Shown here piece by piece: positions 19,083-27,215 of a DNA stretch of 64,000 bases. Position 1 is the first letter of the stretch, and each line of letters starts with the position of its first letter. The position numbers and the translations under genes were made by a program. The DNA lies in assembly GCF_005863245.1 (NCBI RefSeq), contig NZ_VBUT01000011.1:186001-250000 (forward strand). The letters are read 5' to 3'. Under the pieces are notes generated by a model. It saw only the letters and a program-made list of their open reading frames with translations. It did not search any database and had not been told where the DNA came from. The DNA is from Nocardia cyriacigeorgica. Lineage in GTDB: Bacteria > Actinomycetota > Actinomycetes > Mycobacteriales > Mycobacteriaceae.

Positions 19083-20126
19083 TCACTTGTGCGTCGCTGG
19101 TGGGATGGCCGCCGTGGACGACGGCGCTGACGTGGTGGGGCCGGCCGCCTGCTCCTTCGAGCCTTCGGCGATCACGGCAAAGGGTTCTACGAGCGCGGGC
19201 ACCTGGTCCATCGTCTGGACCTGCCATTGGCCGCCGTTGTTGATCATGGTCAGCGGGTATTCCAGGGCGGCCACCTCTGATCCCGTGGCCGACGGGGTTA
19301 CCGACGCCAGCACCCGGATCTTCGAACCGCTTTTCCCGCAACCGGAATCGTCGGCGTTGACCGAGACCAGGTCGGCCTTGGTGTACGGCGGCGGCGCCAG
19401 CGCGGTGATGCCCGAACCCTGCGCGATATAGCGGGTGATATCGCCCGAACCCGTGAGGAACGCGGCGAGGAAACCGGAGGCCACCGTGGAGACCGGCGCG
19501 TCGGCCGGGCAGGTGGTCTTGTAGGTGGTGGCCAGATCGAGGCCGAGGCCCGGCGGGGTGACGGCGGCCGGTAGTCCGAGCGCGCGCAGCCTGCCTTCGG
19601 TCAGCGAGACCGCGACGCGATAGAACTGCCTGGCCCCGGCGGTGTTCCCGGAACCGCCGAGCCGTACCGACACCGTGACGGTCCAGACGTCGAGACCGCC
19701 TTGGACATCGGTGCGCCGGACGAACACGACCGCCGAATCCGTCACTTGGCGACCGGTTTTCGGTAGTCGCATCGTCGAACTATCGGCGACGAACTCGGCC
19801 AGCCGCTCCTTCTGGCTGTCGTTGGAACTCAAGTACGTGACCACGAATTCCTGGGCGAAGGTGCCGGCCAGCTGCGCCCGTCCGACGATGGTCACCGCTT
19901 CCTGACCGCTGGTGTCCGGAACGGGTTTGCTGAACAGGAAACTGAAGATCGCATGACCACCGCCGAGCACCGCGAGCACGGCGAGTACGGCGATGACCGC
20001 ATTGTCGCGGCGGCGTCGCGCGGCCATCCGGCGAAGCAACGCTTCACCCGAATCCACCGAGCTACCGGCCATTGTGCGCACAGTCGAAATCGTAGAGAGC
20101 ATTGCCGATTCCGACCCGCCGCCCAT
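19083..20126 (-). CDS. TcpC/VirB8-like secretion scaffold protein
   Basis: The 347-residue product has a basic cytoplasmic N-terminus (LLRRMAARRRRDN), one membrane segment (VIAVLAVLAVLGGGHAIFSF, ~residues 45-66) and two extracytoplasmic domains with the spacing of TcpC's tandem NTF2-like folds. A Pro/Thr/Ala tail ends the protein. TcpC/VirB8 proteins bridge the membrane in conjugation channels. An internal ATG at 20102 is an alternative start. Confidence 0.75.
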   Translation of the reverse strand: MGGGSESAMLSTISTVRTMAGSSVDSGEALLRRMAARRRRDNAVIAVLAVLAVLGGGHAIFSFLFSKPVPDTSGQEAVTIVGRAQLAGTFAQEFVVTYLSSNDSQKERLAEFVADSSTMRLPKTGRQVTDSAVVFVRRTDVQGGLDVWTVTVSVRLGGSGNTAGARQFYRVAVSLTEGRLRALGLPAAVTPPGLGLDLATTYKTTCPADAPVSTVASGFLAAFLTGSGDITRYIAQGSGITALAPPPYTKADLVSVNADDSGCGKSGSKIRVLASVTPSATGSEVAALEYPLTMINNGGQWQVQTMDQVPALVEPFAVIAEGSKEQAAGPTTSAPSSTAAIPPATHK

Positions 20127-20146
20127 TCCCAGGCTTGGGGAGTCGG

Positions 20147-21283
20147 TCAGAATGCGGGACTGTGATTCTGCCGACCCGCCAGCCAGTGCCGCAGCTGATG
20201 GTCGTAGCCGATCGGGGTCCGCACCCGGTGCACCGGCAGACCATAACGGGAATCGTCGAGCATGGGCCGTTCGCCGGCGGCGCGCACGAGCTGCCCGATG
20301 GCCAGATCGCGGTGCCTGGGCCCTGGATACGGGTGCAGCAGCAGCGACGTCGACTGGTAGTCGCCGCCGTAGTCGAGGGTGCGCATGGTCAACCCGGCCG
20401 ATTCACCGGCCAGCAGCCGCTCGGCGACCATCGGCAGGCGGGCGCGATCGTCGGGATGGAACACATCGACCGGCCGGAACAGATAGTCCCACCGGATCCA
20501 CGGCGCGGGGTCGGTGAGCCAATGCGCGATGCTGGCGTGCGAGATCTGGATGACCGCCAGATGTGTGCCCGCCCGGCGATGCGCCTCGCGCAAACCGACA
20601 TGTTCGAGCGTCGGCGCGCTCACCGTCGTGGTTTCGGAGGTGATGTCCTCGATCAGCAACCAGGCACCGCGGGCCCGCGCGTCGACCCGGGCGCGGATGG
20701 TGATCAGCAGTTTCGCGGGCTCGCCGGAGCCGGTGCGGACGGCGGCCTCGAATTGGAGTTTGTCACCGGACTGCGGCCCGTAGAGCAGCGACAGGACCTC
20801 GGCGTGCTGGTCGAAGCCGGTGAAGCGATGGAAGATCTCGGCCAGCGACATCCGCGGCACATACTCTTCGGCCACCATCCCCGGCAGCCCGGAGATGCTA
20901 TTGGGTTGACAGATCATCTGCGCGTCCAGATCCCAGGTCACGCCGACGGCCGGGCGGAGGTCGGGCACCGTTTCCGATCCCGGCCCGAGCCAGATCCGCA
21001 GCGCGTGCACCTGGCGCGCAGGCCCGAAAACCGGCCGGATCAGCAGCCGGTGCGGGCCGGACGCGGTGGGGATCGTCAGGTCGACATCCTCGGCGAGCTT
21101 CTGCGCCGCATCGATCGCTTCCCCGATGCCCCGGGTGGACAAACTGTCATAGAGCGCAGGCGTTTTCGACAGAATGCGCTGCAACACCCGTCGCCACCCT
21201 GCGAACCCCCGAGCTTCGTCCCCCACCGATGCCACCGTCTGCACGTCCGGCGCCAATGTTTCGACCGTCACCCACGGGATCAC
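20147..21283 (-). CDS. PAS-like domain protein, first gene of secretion operon
   Basis: A 378-residue soluble protein starting MIPWVTVETLAPDVQTV. The middle and end contain a PAS-like pattern (VDVFHPDDRARLPMVAERLL, then a repeated strand region with YGGDYQSTSLLLHPYP). The N-terminal half could hold a second sensor-like domain. It lies 20 bases upstream of the TcpC-like gene and appears to lead the operon, perhaps as a regulator or sensor. The PAS call is from pattern only. Confidence 0.6.
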   Translation of the reverse strand: MIPWVTVETLAPDVQTVASVGDEARGFAGWRRVLQRILSKTPALYDSLSTRGIGEAIDAAQKLAEDVDLTIPTASGPHRLLIRPVFGPARQVHALRIWLGPGSETVPDLRPAVGVTWDLDAQMICQPNSISGLPGMVAEEYVPRMSLAEIFHRFTGFDQHAEVLSLLYGPQSGDKLQFEAAVRTGSGEPAKLLITIRARVDARARGAWLLIEDITSETTTVSAPTLEHVGLREAHRRAGTHLAVIQISHASIAHWLTDPAPWIRWDYLFRPVDVFHPDDRARLPMVAERLLAGESAGLTMRTLDYGGDYQSTSLLLHPYPGPRHRDLAIGQLVRAAGERPMLDDSRYGLPVHRVRTPIGYDHQLRHWLAGRQNHSPAF

Positions 21284-21376
21284 TGCGCTACTTCCCTCAT
21301 CCGACTCGCCAGTACCACGTGCGCACCTCGGATGGACTTCCCGAACGCACCGTTGTCACACTGCACAATGTACCGT

Positions 21377-21407
21377 TATATAGCGGGCCGTTCAATGACT
21401 TTCGCAA
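21377..21407 (-). promoter_or_regulatory. Candidate promoter of the secretion operon
   Basis: On the minus strand TTGCGA (21402-21407) is followed after 19 bases by TATATA (21377-21382), about 94 bases upstream of the PAS-like start codon. The -10 is good; the spacer is longer than ideal. The whole gap 21284-21571 is otherwise featureless to me. Confidence 0.35.
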
Positions 21408-21571
21408 GTCTGTTCACCCAGTGTGCCGTACAACTGGGCGTGAGCGTTGCCAAACGAGTGATTCACTTCGACGGAACCACCCGTTCAACCACCGGCCATG
21501 GCGTAGTCAACAGCGAACCACGCCACGGGAATTCCGTGTCACGTGACAGGGGCTTGCGCCGCCTGAGATGA

Positions 21572-22462
21572 TCAGCCCTGTGCGGACAGGGCGAGAACGC
21601 CCGCGCCGCAGAGAATCGCGTTCTCCCCCAGGTCGGAGGGCACGACCCGCAAGCCGGGCAGGAAGCTGAGCCGCGCATGGGTGGCCACCGCGGCATTCAT
21701 GGGTTTCCACAGCGCCGAGCCGGGCGCGGCGAGGCTACCGCTCAGCACCACCAGATCGATGTCCAGCAGGGCAGTCACCGAGGAAATCGCCTGGCCAAGC
21801 GCGGTTCCGGCGCGGCCGAGGGCGGCTACAGCCACCTCCTGGCCCGCGCCGGCGTCCGCGATCAACTGCGCGGCACCCTCGCCACTCCAGCCGTTCGCCC
21901 GCGCCCAGCGCGCGGCGGATTTGCCGCCGGCGACTGCTTCCAGGCAGCCCCTTCCGCCGCAGTCACAGGCGTCGTCGAAGCCGGGCACGAGCACGTGACC
22001 GATGTGCCCGCCGTTACCGGTACGTCCGACGACGGTCAGACCGCCGACCTGCACGCCACCCGCGATCCGATCCGAGACCGAGATGGACAGCGCGTCCGGT
22101 ACCTCGGCGGTGGCGCCGAGGTACCGTTCGGCCAGCGCCAGGCACACCCCGTCCAAGGCGAGCTGAATCCCCGCCCCTGGAAACATCTCCTCCACCGCGC
22201 CGAGGATGCCGAACCCCGACTGCCAGTCCGAAACATCGCTCGGCGCAACGACACCCGCGGCCATATCGATCGGCCCGGTGGAGGCGATACCGACGCCGAC
22301 GACGTCGCCACCGGCGACGACCTCGGCGAGTAGTTCAGCGCACCGATCCCACGCGGCACGAGCAGGCACCGGGATCTCATGGATCTCCATCAGTCCCTCG
22401 TCCGGGTCCACGCGGGTGGCCGCGAACCTGGACGTGCCGATTTCCAATGCCACATAGGTCAT
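21572..22462 (-). CDS. ROK-family sugar kinase-like protein
   Basis: A 296-residue protein with the ROK zinc-site signature GNGGHIGHV near residue 147 and CDCGGRGCLE near residue 163. The N-terminal phosphate loop reads EIGTSRFAATRVD and lacks the usual DIGGTK glycines. The candidate catalytic Asp is kept in ALDGVCLALAE. ROK proteins are sugar kinases or sugar-responsive regulators; with no DNA-binding domain here, a kinase is likelier, but the altered phosphate loop leaves activity uncertain. GGAG precedes the ATG by 10 bases. Confidence 0.8.
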   Translation of the reverse strand: MTYVALEIGTSRFAATRVDPDEGLMEIHEIPVPARAAWDRCAELLAEVVAGGDVVGVGIASTGPIDMAAGVVAPSDVSDWQSGFGILGAVEEMFPGAGIQLALDGVCLALAERYLGATAEVPDALSISVSDRIAGGVQVGGLTVVGRTGNGGHIGHVLVPGFDDACDCGGRGCLEAVAGGKSAARWARANGWSGEGAAQLIADAGAGQEVAVAALGRAGTALGQAISSVTALLDIDLVVLSGSLAAPGSALWKPMNAAVATHARLSFLPGLRVVPSDLGENAILCGAGVLALSAQG

Positions 22463-22512
22463 GAACTACGTTCTCCTACAACGTATCCGGCCCTGACAAC
22501 GAGGCAGGATGA

Positions 22513-22965
22513 TCAGTGCGCGCCGGTCCCGGCCGGCCGCAGTGGACGCCCGAGAACCAGGTGCCGACGCGGCGCGCCGGTCGCTGATTCGATCCGGCTC
22601 GGACGTGGACCATTTCGGATGATCCGCATCGGACGCTTGTTGTCCAGCGCCGCGACACGGTGTTTGTCCAAGTCGTCTACCACATGACCGGACGCGTCGT
22701 ACGCGGTTCCGGCCCAGATCATCGAACGCGGGTAATCGCCACGGGCGATGAGCATTTCCGCCAATTGCCGGCATTGCGCCAGCACCGGGCACCCGCTACA
22801 GGTGTTGACCGCGGTCCGCCACGCTTCGGGCGTGCCCGCGTCCAGATCCCAGTTGTCGGGAGTGTCCGCGCATGGCGGGCGGGTGGTGGACCTGGCGGGG
22901 ATGGTGGTGATCCGCGGCGCCGCGAGATCATCGCGGTCGAGCAGATCTGTCCGAGCAGTTGTCAT
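22513..22965 (-). CDS. WhiB-family iron-sulfur regulator
   Basis: The 150-residue product starts MTTARTDLLDRDD, with GGAG six bases upstream of the ATG. The four cluster ligands are visible as Cys32 and then CSGCPVLAQC (Cys56, Cys59, Cys65), the Wbl C...CxxCx5C pattern. The turn motif follows as IWAG rather than the common G[VI]WGG. A basic tail (DNKRPMRIIRNGPRPSR) could contact DNA. WhiB-like proteins bind RNA polymerase sigma and sense redox or NO. It may be co-transcribed with the ROK gene 50 bases downstream. Confidence 0.85.
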   Translation of the reverse strand: MTTARTDLLDRDDLAAPRITTIPARSTTRPPCADTPDNWDLDAGTPEAWRTAVNTCSGCPVLAQCRQLAEMLIARGDYPRSMIWAGTAYDASGHVVDDLDKHRVAALDNKRPMRIIRNGPRPSRIESATGAPRRHLVLGRPLRPAGTGAH

Positions 22966-23132
22966 GGCAATCTCCGGGAAGCCGAGGGCACGCCGATATC
23001 GACGCGTGTCCGTGGTCGCGCGAGCGCGCTGGGGAGTCATCGGAGCTGCTCGACAGTCTCCGGAAACCAGCTCGAGAGCCGGTCAACGCACGTTAACCGA
23101 CGGTTGGTCTGGGAGCAAGCGAATCTGCCGTC

Positions 23133-23189
23133 AGGTAACGGGACATTGATCAACTAGTTACCTTCCGTACCGGCATGTAACGGCACATT
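23133..23189. promoter_or_regulatory. Repeated operator-like elements between WhiB and MerR genes
   Basis: GTAACGGGACATT (23135-23147) and GTAACGGCACATT (23177-23189) are direct repeats, one mismatch, 42 bases apart. AGGTAAC (23133-23139) also pairs with GTTACCT (23157-23163) as an inverted repeat with a 17-base spacer. The cluster lies ~50 bases upstream of the MerR start, a plausible autoregulatory site. Confidence 0.4.
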
Positions 23190-23238
23190 TCGCCACGGTC
23201 CGTTTTTCTACGGGCACGATTGTGGTTTCCTAGTAGGC

Positions 23239-23955
23239 ATGGCAGCAGAGGCGGAGTACACGATCGACGAACTGGCGCGGGTAGCCGATACCACCGTGCG
23301 CAGCGTGCGCGTGTACCACGAACGGGGGCTCTTGCCGTCACCCGATGTTCGGGGACGGATCGGCTACTACGGGTCCGACCACTTGAACCGGCTGCAAACG
23401 ATCAGCCGGTTACTCGGGCGGGGCATGAAGCTCAACGGCATCCGCGAACTGCTCGATGCCTGGGATCGCGGCGACGGCCTGGCCGACGTGCTCGGGGTCG
23501 CCGATCAGCCGGCCGCCGAGCCGTCGAACGGCTCACGGCCGCCCGACGAGCCGAAGGAACGCGAGCCGCAACCGGAGCTACCGGACTATGTGAAGCAGGC
23601 CCTGGCCGCCAGCGACGACCCCCTCGACGCCTACCGGGTGACCAATCCACGCTGCTGCGATCTGGCGACCCGGCTCAGCGACGCCGGGCTCGCGGTGGAC
23701 GCGACCTTCCAGTTCGTCGAGCGGCTGCGTGCCGACTGCGACCGGATCGCCGACCGGTACGCCTCGGAGGTCTTCTACCTGCTGGCAGGCCAGAGCTATG
23801 AACAGTCGGCCCGCACCCCCAAGGACCGGACCAAGCTCGAAACCGATCTGGCCATCGCCCGCCTGATCGCCACCCGCGCCGCCTCCGAATTGATCGATCA
23901 GGCCTTCGCCCGGCACGCCGAACTGCCTGCGCCGATGGCCACCGACGGCGTCTGA
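23239..23955 (+). CDS. MerR-family transcriptional regulator
   Basis: A 238-residue protein. Residues 6-75 form the MerR winged helix (YTIDELARVADTTVRSVRVY followed by HERGLLPSPDVRG and the YG..HL..L pattern). The C-terminal half after a charged linker is helical, with no obvious metal-binding Cys cluster. A dimerising coiled coil is likely near residues 60-75. It is divergent from the WhiB gene, and the shared 273-base gap carries repeated elements that may be its operator. It ends just before a strong terminator. Confidence 0.85.
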   Translation: MAAEAEYTIDELARVADTTVRSVRVYHERGLLPSPDVRGRIGYYGSDHLNRLQTISRLLGRGMKLNGIRELLDAWDRGDGLADVLGVADQPAAEPSNGSRPPDEPKEREPQPELPDYVKQALAASDDPLDAYRVTNPRCCDLATRLSDAGLAVDATFQFVERLRADCDRIADRYASEVFYLLAGQSYEQSARTPKDRTKLETDLAIARLIATRAASELIDQAFARHAELPAPMATDGV

Positions 23956-23969
23956 CCTCGACCGCAAAA

Positions 23970-23998
23970 AAGCCCCTGACCACACCGGTCAGGGGCTT
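23970..23998. terminator. Bidirectional intrinsic terminator
   Basis: AAGCCCCTGACC (23970-23981) pairs perfectly with GGTCAGGGGCTT (23987-23998) across a 5-base loop. A run of A on the left serves the minus strand, so it can work both ways between the MerR gene and the tRNA remnant. Confidence 0.85.
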
Positions 23999-24005
23999 GT
24001 TTCGA

Positions 24006-24055
24006 TGGTCGGGGTGACAGGATTCGAACCTGCGACCCTCCGCTCCCAAAGCGGG
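24006..24055 (-). other. attL: 3' half of tRNA-Pro(TGG), prophage/host junction
   Basis: On the minus strand this reads from an anticodon loop TTTGGGA (anticodon TGG) through variable loop, T-arm GCAGG-TTCGAAT-CCTGT, acceptor strand CACCCCG and ACCA. The 5' half (matching CGGGGTG, D-arm) is absent: sequence beyond ~24,055 is unrelated. A tRNA 3' half duplicated at one end is the classic product of tyrosine-integrase insertion. Host DNA lies to the left and prophage to the right. A complete tRNA-Pro is expected at the far right end. Confidence 0.85.
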
Positions 24056-24141
24056 ACTGTAAGAACCTCAGCACCAGGTCAGAGCCATTTTCGTCGTGAG
24101 TTGTAGTCCAAGTTGTGGGCTACGACCACAAGGAACCGGCC

Positions 24142-24324
24142 ATGATCAAGCCCGCCCAACCGCCCGCACCCGCCGAGGCGCCGCCCCGCTTCCACAGCCA
24201 CGACCGGCCCCGCTGCATCGACTGCGGGGACGAGTCGGGCCCATGGGTGCCGACAGGTGATCACTGCGAGCACGGTGTGCAGACGTTCCGCTTCCTGCCG
24301 TGCGCCGAGGCGGCGGCCCAGTGA
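24142..24324 (+). CDS. Small zinc-knuckle protein
   Basis: A 60-residue protein starting MIKPAQPPAPAEAPPRF, with AAGGA eight bases upstream of the ATG. It has CIDC, a further Cys/His pair (DHCEHG) and a C-terminal Cys (FLPC), suggesting one zinc site. First gene inside the attachment site. Its stop overlaps the GTG of the hydrolase gene (GTGA). Function unknown. Confidence 0.6.
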   Translation: MIKPAQPPAPAEAPPRFHSHDRPRCIDCGDESGPWVPTGDHCEHGVQTFRFLPCAEAAAQ

Positions 24325-25322
24325 TCGCCCGCATCCTCGCCGCCGCGCTCGTCGCCGCCGGTCTCCTCGCCCTCACTGCGGGCACGGCGCGCGCCGGCGT
24401 CCCCGCACCGACTGGCCCGCACCCTGTCGGCCGCGTCGACACCGTGCTCGACCGCGACGGCCGACCGATACCAGTGTCGATCTGGTACCCGACCACCGCG
24501 ACCGGCACCGCGCCGTACATTCCGGCGAGCACCGCGGTCGTGCGCGCGCAGCTGGCGGCCGAGGCTGCGCTGTGGCTGCACACCCCTGCCGCCGCTCCGA
24601 CGATGGCGACCAGTGTGCTGCCCGTCGCGGAGGGCGGCCCGCTCGCCGGTGACCGCCTGCCCGCCATCGTCTGGTCGCCCGGCATGGGCACACCACGCTG
24701 GCTCGCGTCCGGGCTGCTGATGGACCTCGCCTCACGCGGGTACGTCGTCGTCGCGATCGACCACACCGGCGAGTCTCCAGCGGTCGAGATCCGCGGCCAG
24801 ATACGCACTGGCACCCCGCCGACGTCCGGCGATCCTGCCTACATGCGCACCCAGCTCGACACCCGCGTCGCCGACGCGCGCCTCGTGCTCGACCAGCTCG
24901 ACGCGCTGCCCGTCGTCGGCGGCCATCTCGACCACAGCCGGGTCGCGATGGCCGGGCACAGCTACGGCGGGCAGACCGCGGTCGGTACCGCCGCGGCCGA
25001 TGCCCGGGTGCGGTCGGTGATCGTGCTCGACGGGTCAGCCGCGTGGGATGGTGTCGGCCCGGCGCCCGATATCGACCGGCCGGTACTGCTGCTCGCAAAC
25101 GGGATGATGGTGCACGCCTCATGGCTGGGCACCGACGCGGTGATCGGCACGCTTGAGGGTGCCGGGCACTACACGCCGACGGACCTGCCATGGTTCGGTG
25201 GGAGGGCGGAGTTCTGCGGGACGATCGATCCAGCCGTCGGGGCGCGACTCACGCGCAATGTGGTGGCGGCGTGGATCGAGGGCACGCCGATGCCCGAGGA
25301 TCCGGTGCTGCGCTGGCGGTGA
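24321..25322 (+). CDS. Secreted alpha/beta hydrolase (prophage cargo)
   Basis: A 333-residue protein with a GTG start at 24321. Residues 1-25 are a clear Sec signal peptide ending ARA before GVPAP. The nucleophile elbow is GHSYGG near residue 215, with a late GAGHYTP that can supply the catalytic His and a VLDGSAAWD region nearby. The layout resembles secreted lipases and PAF-acetylhydrolase-like esterases. Its place at the attachment site suggests lysogenic conversion cargo. The signal peptide argues against a cytoplasmic phage LysB. Confidence 0.8.
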   Translation: MIARILAAALVAAGLLALTAGTARAGVPAPTGPHPVGRVDTVLDRDGRPIPVSIWYPTTATGTAPYIPASTAVVRAQLAAEAALWLHTPAAAPTMATSVLPVAEGGPLAGDRLPAIVWSPGMGTPRWLASGLLMDLASRGYVVVAIDHTGESPAVEIRGQIRTGTPPTSGDPAYMRTQLDTRVADARLVLDQLDALPVVGGHLDHSRVAMAGHSYGGQTAVGTAAADARVRSVIVLDGSAAWDGVGPAPDIDRPVLLLANGMMVHASWLGTDAVIGTLEGAGHYTPTDLPWFGGRAEFCGTIDPAVGARLTRNVVAAWIEGTPMPEDPVLRWR

Positions 25323-25393
25323 TGACCGGCGGCCTGGTAACGGACCCTGTCCGGGTGCGGATGCACATGGAGAAATCCAGGACGAGGAGCCCC

Positions 25394-25753
25394 ATGAATC
25401 CCCAACCGCCCGGGAACCCATCGCACTTCCCTACGCAGGGCATACCCGCGAACCCGGGTATGCCGATGCAGGCGGTGAGCTTGGAGCACCGGCAGCAGGT
25501 GCTGATGATGGCTGTGTCAGCGCAAACCGCACAGGGCTCTCAGGTTCTGTCGATGACGCAGACCTCCGCGGTGATGCTCAAGATCGACCAGACGAACCAC
25601 ATCCTGCATGTGCTGCTCACAATCGTCACGTTCGGGCTCTGGTTGATCGTGTGGCTGATCCAGATGAACACCGCAAAGATCCGCCGGTACCAGATCTACG
25701 TCGACGAATTCGGCATCGTCCGCTACCTGCCACCACCAATCGATCACGGCTAG
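25394..25753 (+). CDS. Small membrane protein
   Basis: A 119-residue protein starting MNPQPPGNPSHFPTQG, with GAGGAG upstream of the ATG at 25394. After a Pro/Met/Gln-rich N-terminus there is one hydrophobic segment (residues ~72-92, LLTIVTFGLWLIVWLI) and a short basic/aromatic tail (IRRYQIYVDEFGIVRYL). Function unknown; a membrane-surface role in the lysogen is possible. Confidence 0.6.
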   Translation: MNPQPPGNPSHFPTQGIPANPGMPMQAVSLEHRQQVLMMAVSAQTAQGSQVLSMTQTSAVMLKIDQTNHILHVLLTIVTFGLWLIVWLIQMNTAKIRRYQIYVDEFGIVRYLPPPIDHG

Positions 25754-25793
25754 GTTCTTCAGGGGTCCGCTGCCCCGGACTAGCATCTCGAAC

Positions 25794-26144
25794 GTGCGTT
25801 CGAAAGATGAGTGGCAGCCCACTTGGAGGATCACCGGCCGAACCGGCGTCGACCCCTCCCGGCTCTACCAGAACCCACGCACCGAACGCTGGGAAGTCCC
25901 GTCCCCGGTCGAGTGCCCGAACGGGCACCGCTACCGGGGCGGGCACTGCATCGTCGGCACCCATGTGTGCATCCACTGCGGCACACACCGCACCTACACA
26001 TGCCTCGACTGCGAGGCCGCCGGCATGGTCGGTGTCGTGCAGTGGCCGTCCGCCACCGACCACTGCCAGCAGCATGACTTCGACGGACGCGCGGAACGCG
26101 CAATCAGGGATGGAACCGAACTCGGCCCTACCGCGTCACAGTGA
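25794..26144 (+). CDS. Zinc-ribbon protein
   Basis: A 116-residue protein with a GTG start at 25794. TAGCAT lies 7 bases upstream, so the mRNA could be leaderless. The centre holds closely spaced Cys pairs (CPNGH, HCIVGTHVCIHC, CLDC), enough for one or two zinc ribbons. No enzymatic domain is evident. A nucleic-acid-binding role is possible but not shown. Confidence 0.65.
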   Translation: MRSKDEWQPTWRITGRTGVDPSRLYQNPRTERWEVPSPVECPNGHRYRGGHCIVGTHVCIHCGTHRTYTCLDCEAAGMVGVVQWPSATDHCQQHDFDGRAERAIRDGTELGPTASQ

Positions 26145-26146
26145 GC

Positions 26147-26281
26147 ATGGAACCCATTCAGCTTGAGCCAATCCCGCAGTACGAACCGCCGGCGGAGCCT
26201 TACACCGCGCCGAGCGAAGACAGCGCGCGCACCTGGGTGAACTGGCTATCCAAGCAACCGGACTGCCCAGACGACGAGTAG
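26147..26281 (+). CDS. Small acidic peptide
   Basis: A 44-residue reading frame (MEPIQLEPIPQYEPPAEPYT...) starting two bases after the previous stop and ending 13 bases before a hairpin. It is acidic and Pro-rich with a central TWVNWLSKQ. Position between gene and terminator supports it as a coding sequence; function unknown. Confidence 0.5.
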   Translation: MEPIQLEPIPQYEPPAEPYTAPSEDSARTWVNWLSKQPDCPDDE

Positions 26282-26294
26282 CTCGCGCACATCC

Positions 26295-26323
26295 GAGCGC
26301 CCCGGGAATTTCCCGGGGCGCTC
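26295..26323. terminator. Strong hairpin after the cargo genes
   Basis: GAGCGCCCCGGGAA (26295-26308) is perfectly complementary to 26310-26323. There is no clear U-run, but the GC-rich stem after the short cargo operon fits an intrinsic terminator. Confidence 0.65.
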
Positions 26324-26328
26324 TATCC

Positions 26329-27102
26329 ATGTTTGCGCAGGTCATTCGAGATATCGTCGAACACATGTGCGACTCACGCCTGCCTGATCACAGCATCGTG
26401 TGTGGTGAAGCCCTCGCCACCATGCGATCCCTACCCACTGCCACCTTCGACGCCCTCATCACCGACCCGCCCTACTGCAGCGGCGGCACCACCAGCGCCG
26501 ACCGCACCACCCGCAGCGCCCGCGACAAATACGTCTCCTCCGACTCCAAGTCCGGCCTCGCCATGCCGGACTTCCCCGACCAACGCGACCAACGGTCCTT
26601 CACCATCTGGTGCTCCATCTGGCTCACCGAAGCCCTACGCCTCGTCCGCCCCGGCGGCCAAGCCTGCATCTTCACCGACTGGCGCCAACTCCCCGCCCTC
26701 TCCGACGCCCTCCAAGTCGCCGGCTGGCGCTGGCGCGGCATCGTCATCTGGAACAAACCCGGCGCCCGCCCACAACCAGGATTCAAAAACGAAAGCGAAT
26801 ACGTCCTCTGGGCATCACACGGGCAAATCGCCACCGAACACAAACCCCCAATCCTCCCCGGCACCTACAGCTACAGCACACCACGCGGAAACAACCGCCA
26901 CCACATCACCGCCAAACCGGTCGAACTCATGCAACAACTCGTCCGCGTGGTACCCGCCGGATCCCGCATCCTCGACCCATTCGCAGGCAGCGGCACCACC
27001 GGAGTCGCAGCAATACTCGAAGGCCACCAATTCCTCGGAATCGAAGGCATACCCGAATACGCCGACATCGCCACACAACGACTCGCCGAAGCACGCCAGT
27101 AA
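26329..27102 (+). CDS. DNA methyltransferase, N6A/N4C type, beta class
   Basis: A 257-residue protein with the catalytic DPPY at residues 46-49 and the AdoMet motif DPFAGSGTTG at ~217-226. The order catalytic motif, recognition region, AdoMet motif is that of beta-class amino-methyltransferases. It modifies adenine N6 or cytosine N4 at an unknown site, perhaps to protect phage DNA from restriction. No partner nuclease is adjacent. Base use is richer in A than in neighbouring genes, suggesting separate acquisition. An ATG at 26365 is an alternative start. Confidence 0.85.
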   Translation: MFAQVIRDIVEHMCDSRLPDHSIVCGEALATMRSLPTATFDALITDPPYCSGGTTSADRTTRSARDKYVSSDSKSGLAMPDFPDQRDQRSFTIWCSIWLTEALRLVRPGGQACIFTDWRQLPALSDALQVAGWRWRGIVIWNKPGARPQPGFKNESEYVLWASHGQIATEHKPPILPGTYSYSTPRGNNRHHITAKPVELMQQLVRVVPAGSRILDPFAGSGTTGVAAILEGHQFLGIEGIPEYADIATQRLAEARQ

Positions 27103-27156
27103 TTCCCATCACCCCCCACCAGCAAATAGTCGGAGAACCACACCACTCAATCGCCG

Positions 27157-27162
27157 TACAAT
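27157..27162 (+). promoter_or_regulatory. Candidate -10 of terminase operon
   Basis: TACAAT at 27157-27162 lies in the 113-base gap before the terminase operon. No convincing -35 is seen. The ATG at 27216 has a strong AGGAGGTGA ribosome-binding site upstream. Confidence 0.3.
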
Positions 27163-27215
27163 AATCGCCGAACCACCAGGTGGCCTTCGAGCAGAGCAGG
27201 AGGTGACCGCCCCAC

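Noticed and set aside
1..23955. Secretion cluster as part of the same prophage
   Set aside because: It lies on the host side of the truncated tRNA, has no late motif copies and no phage genes.
24006..24082. Complete tRNA-Pro gene
   Set aside because: The D-arm and 5' acceptor strand are missing; only the 3' half is present.
24321..25322. Hydrolase as phage LysB
   Set aside because: It has a Sec signal peptide and lies with cargo genes far from the endolysin.
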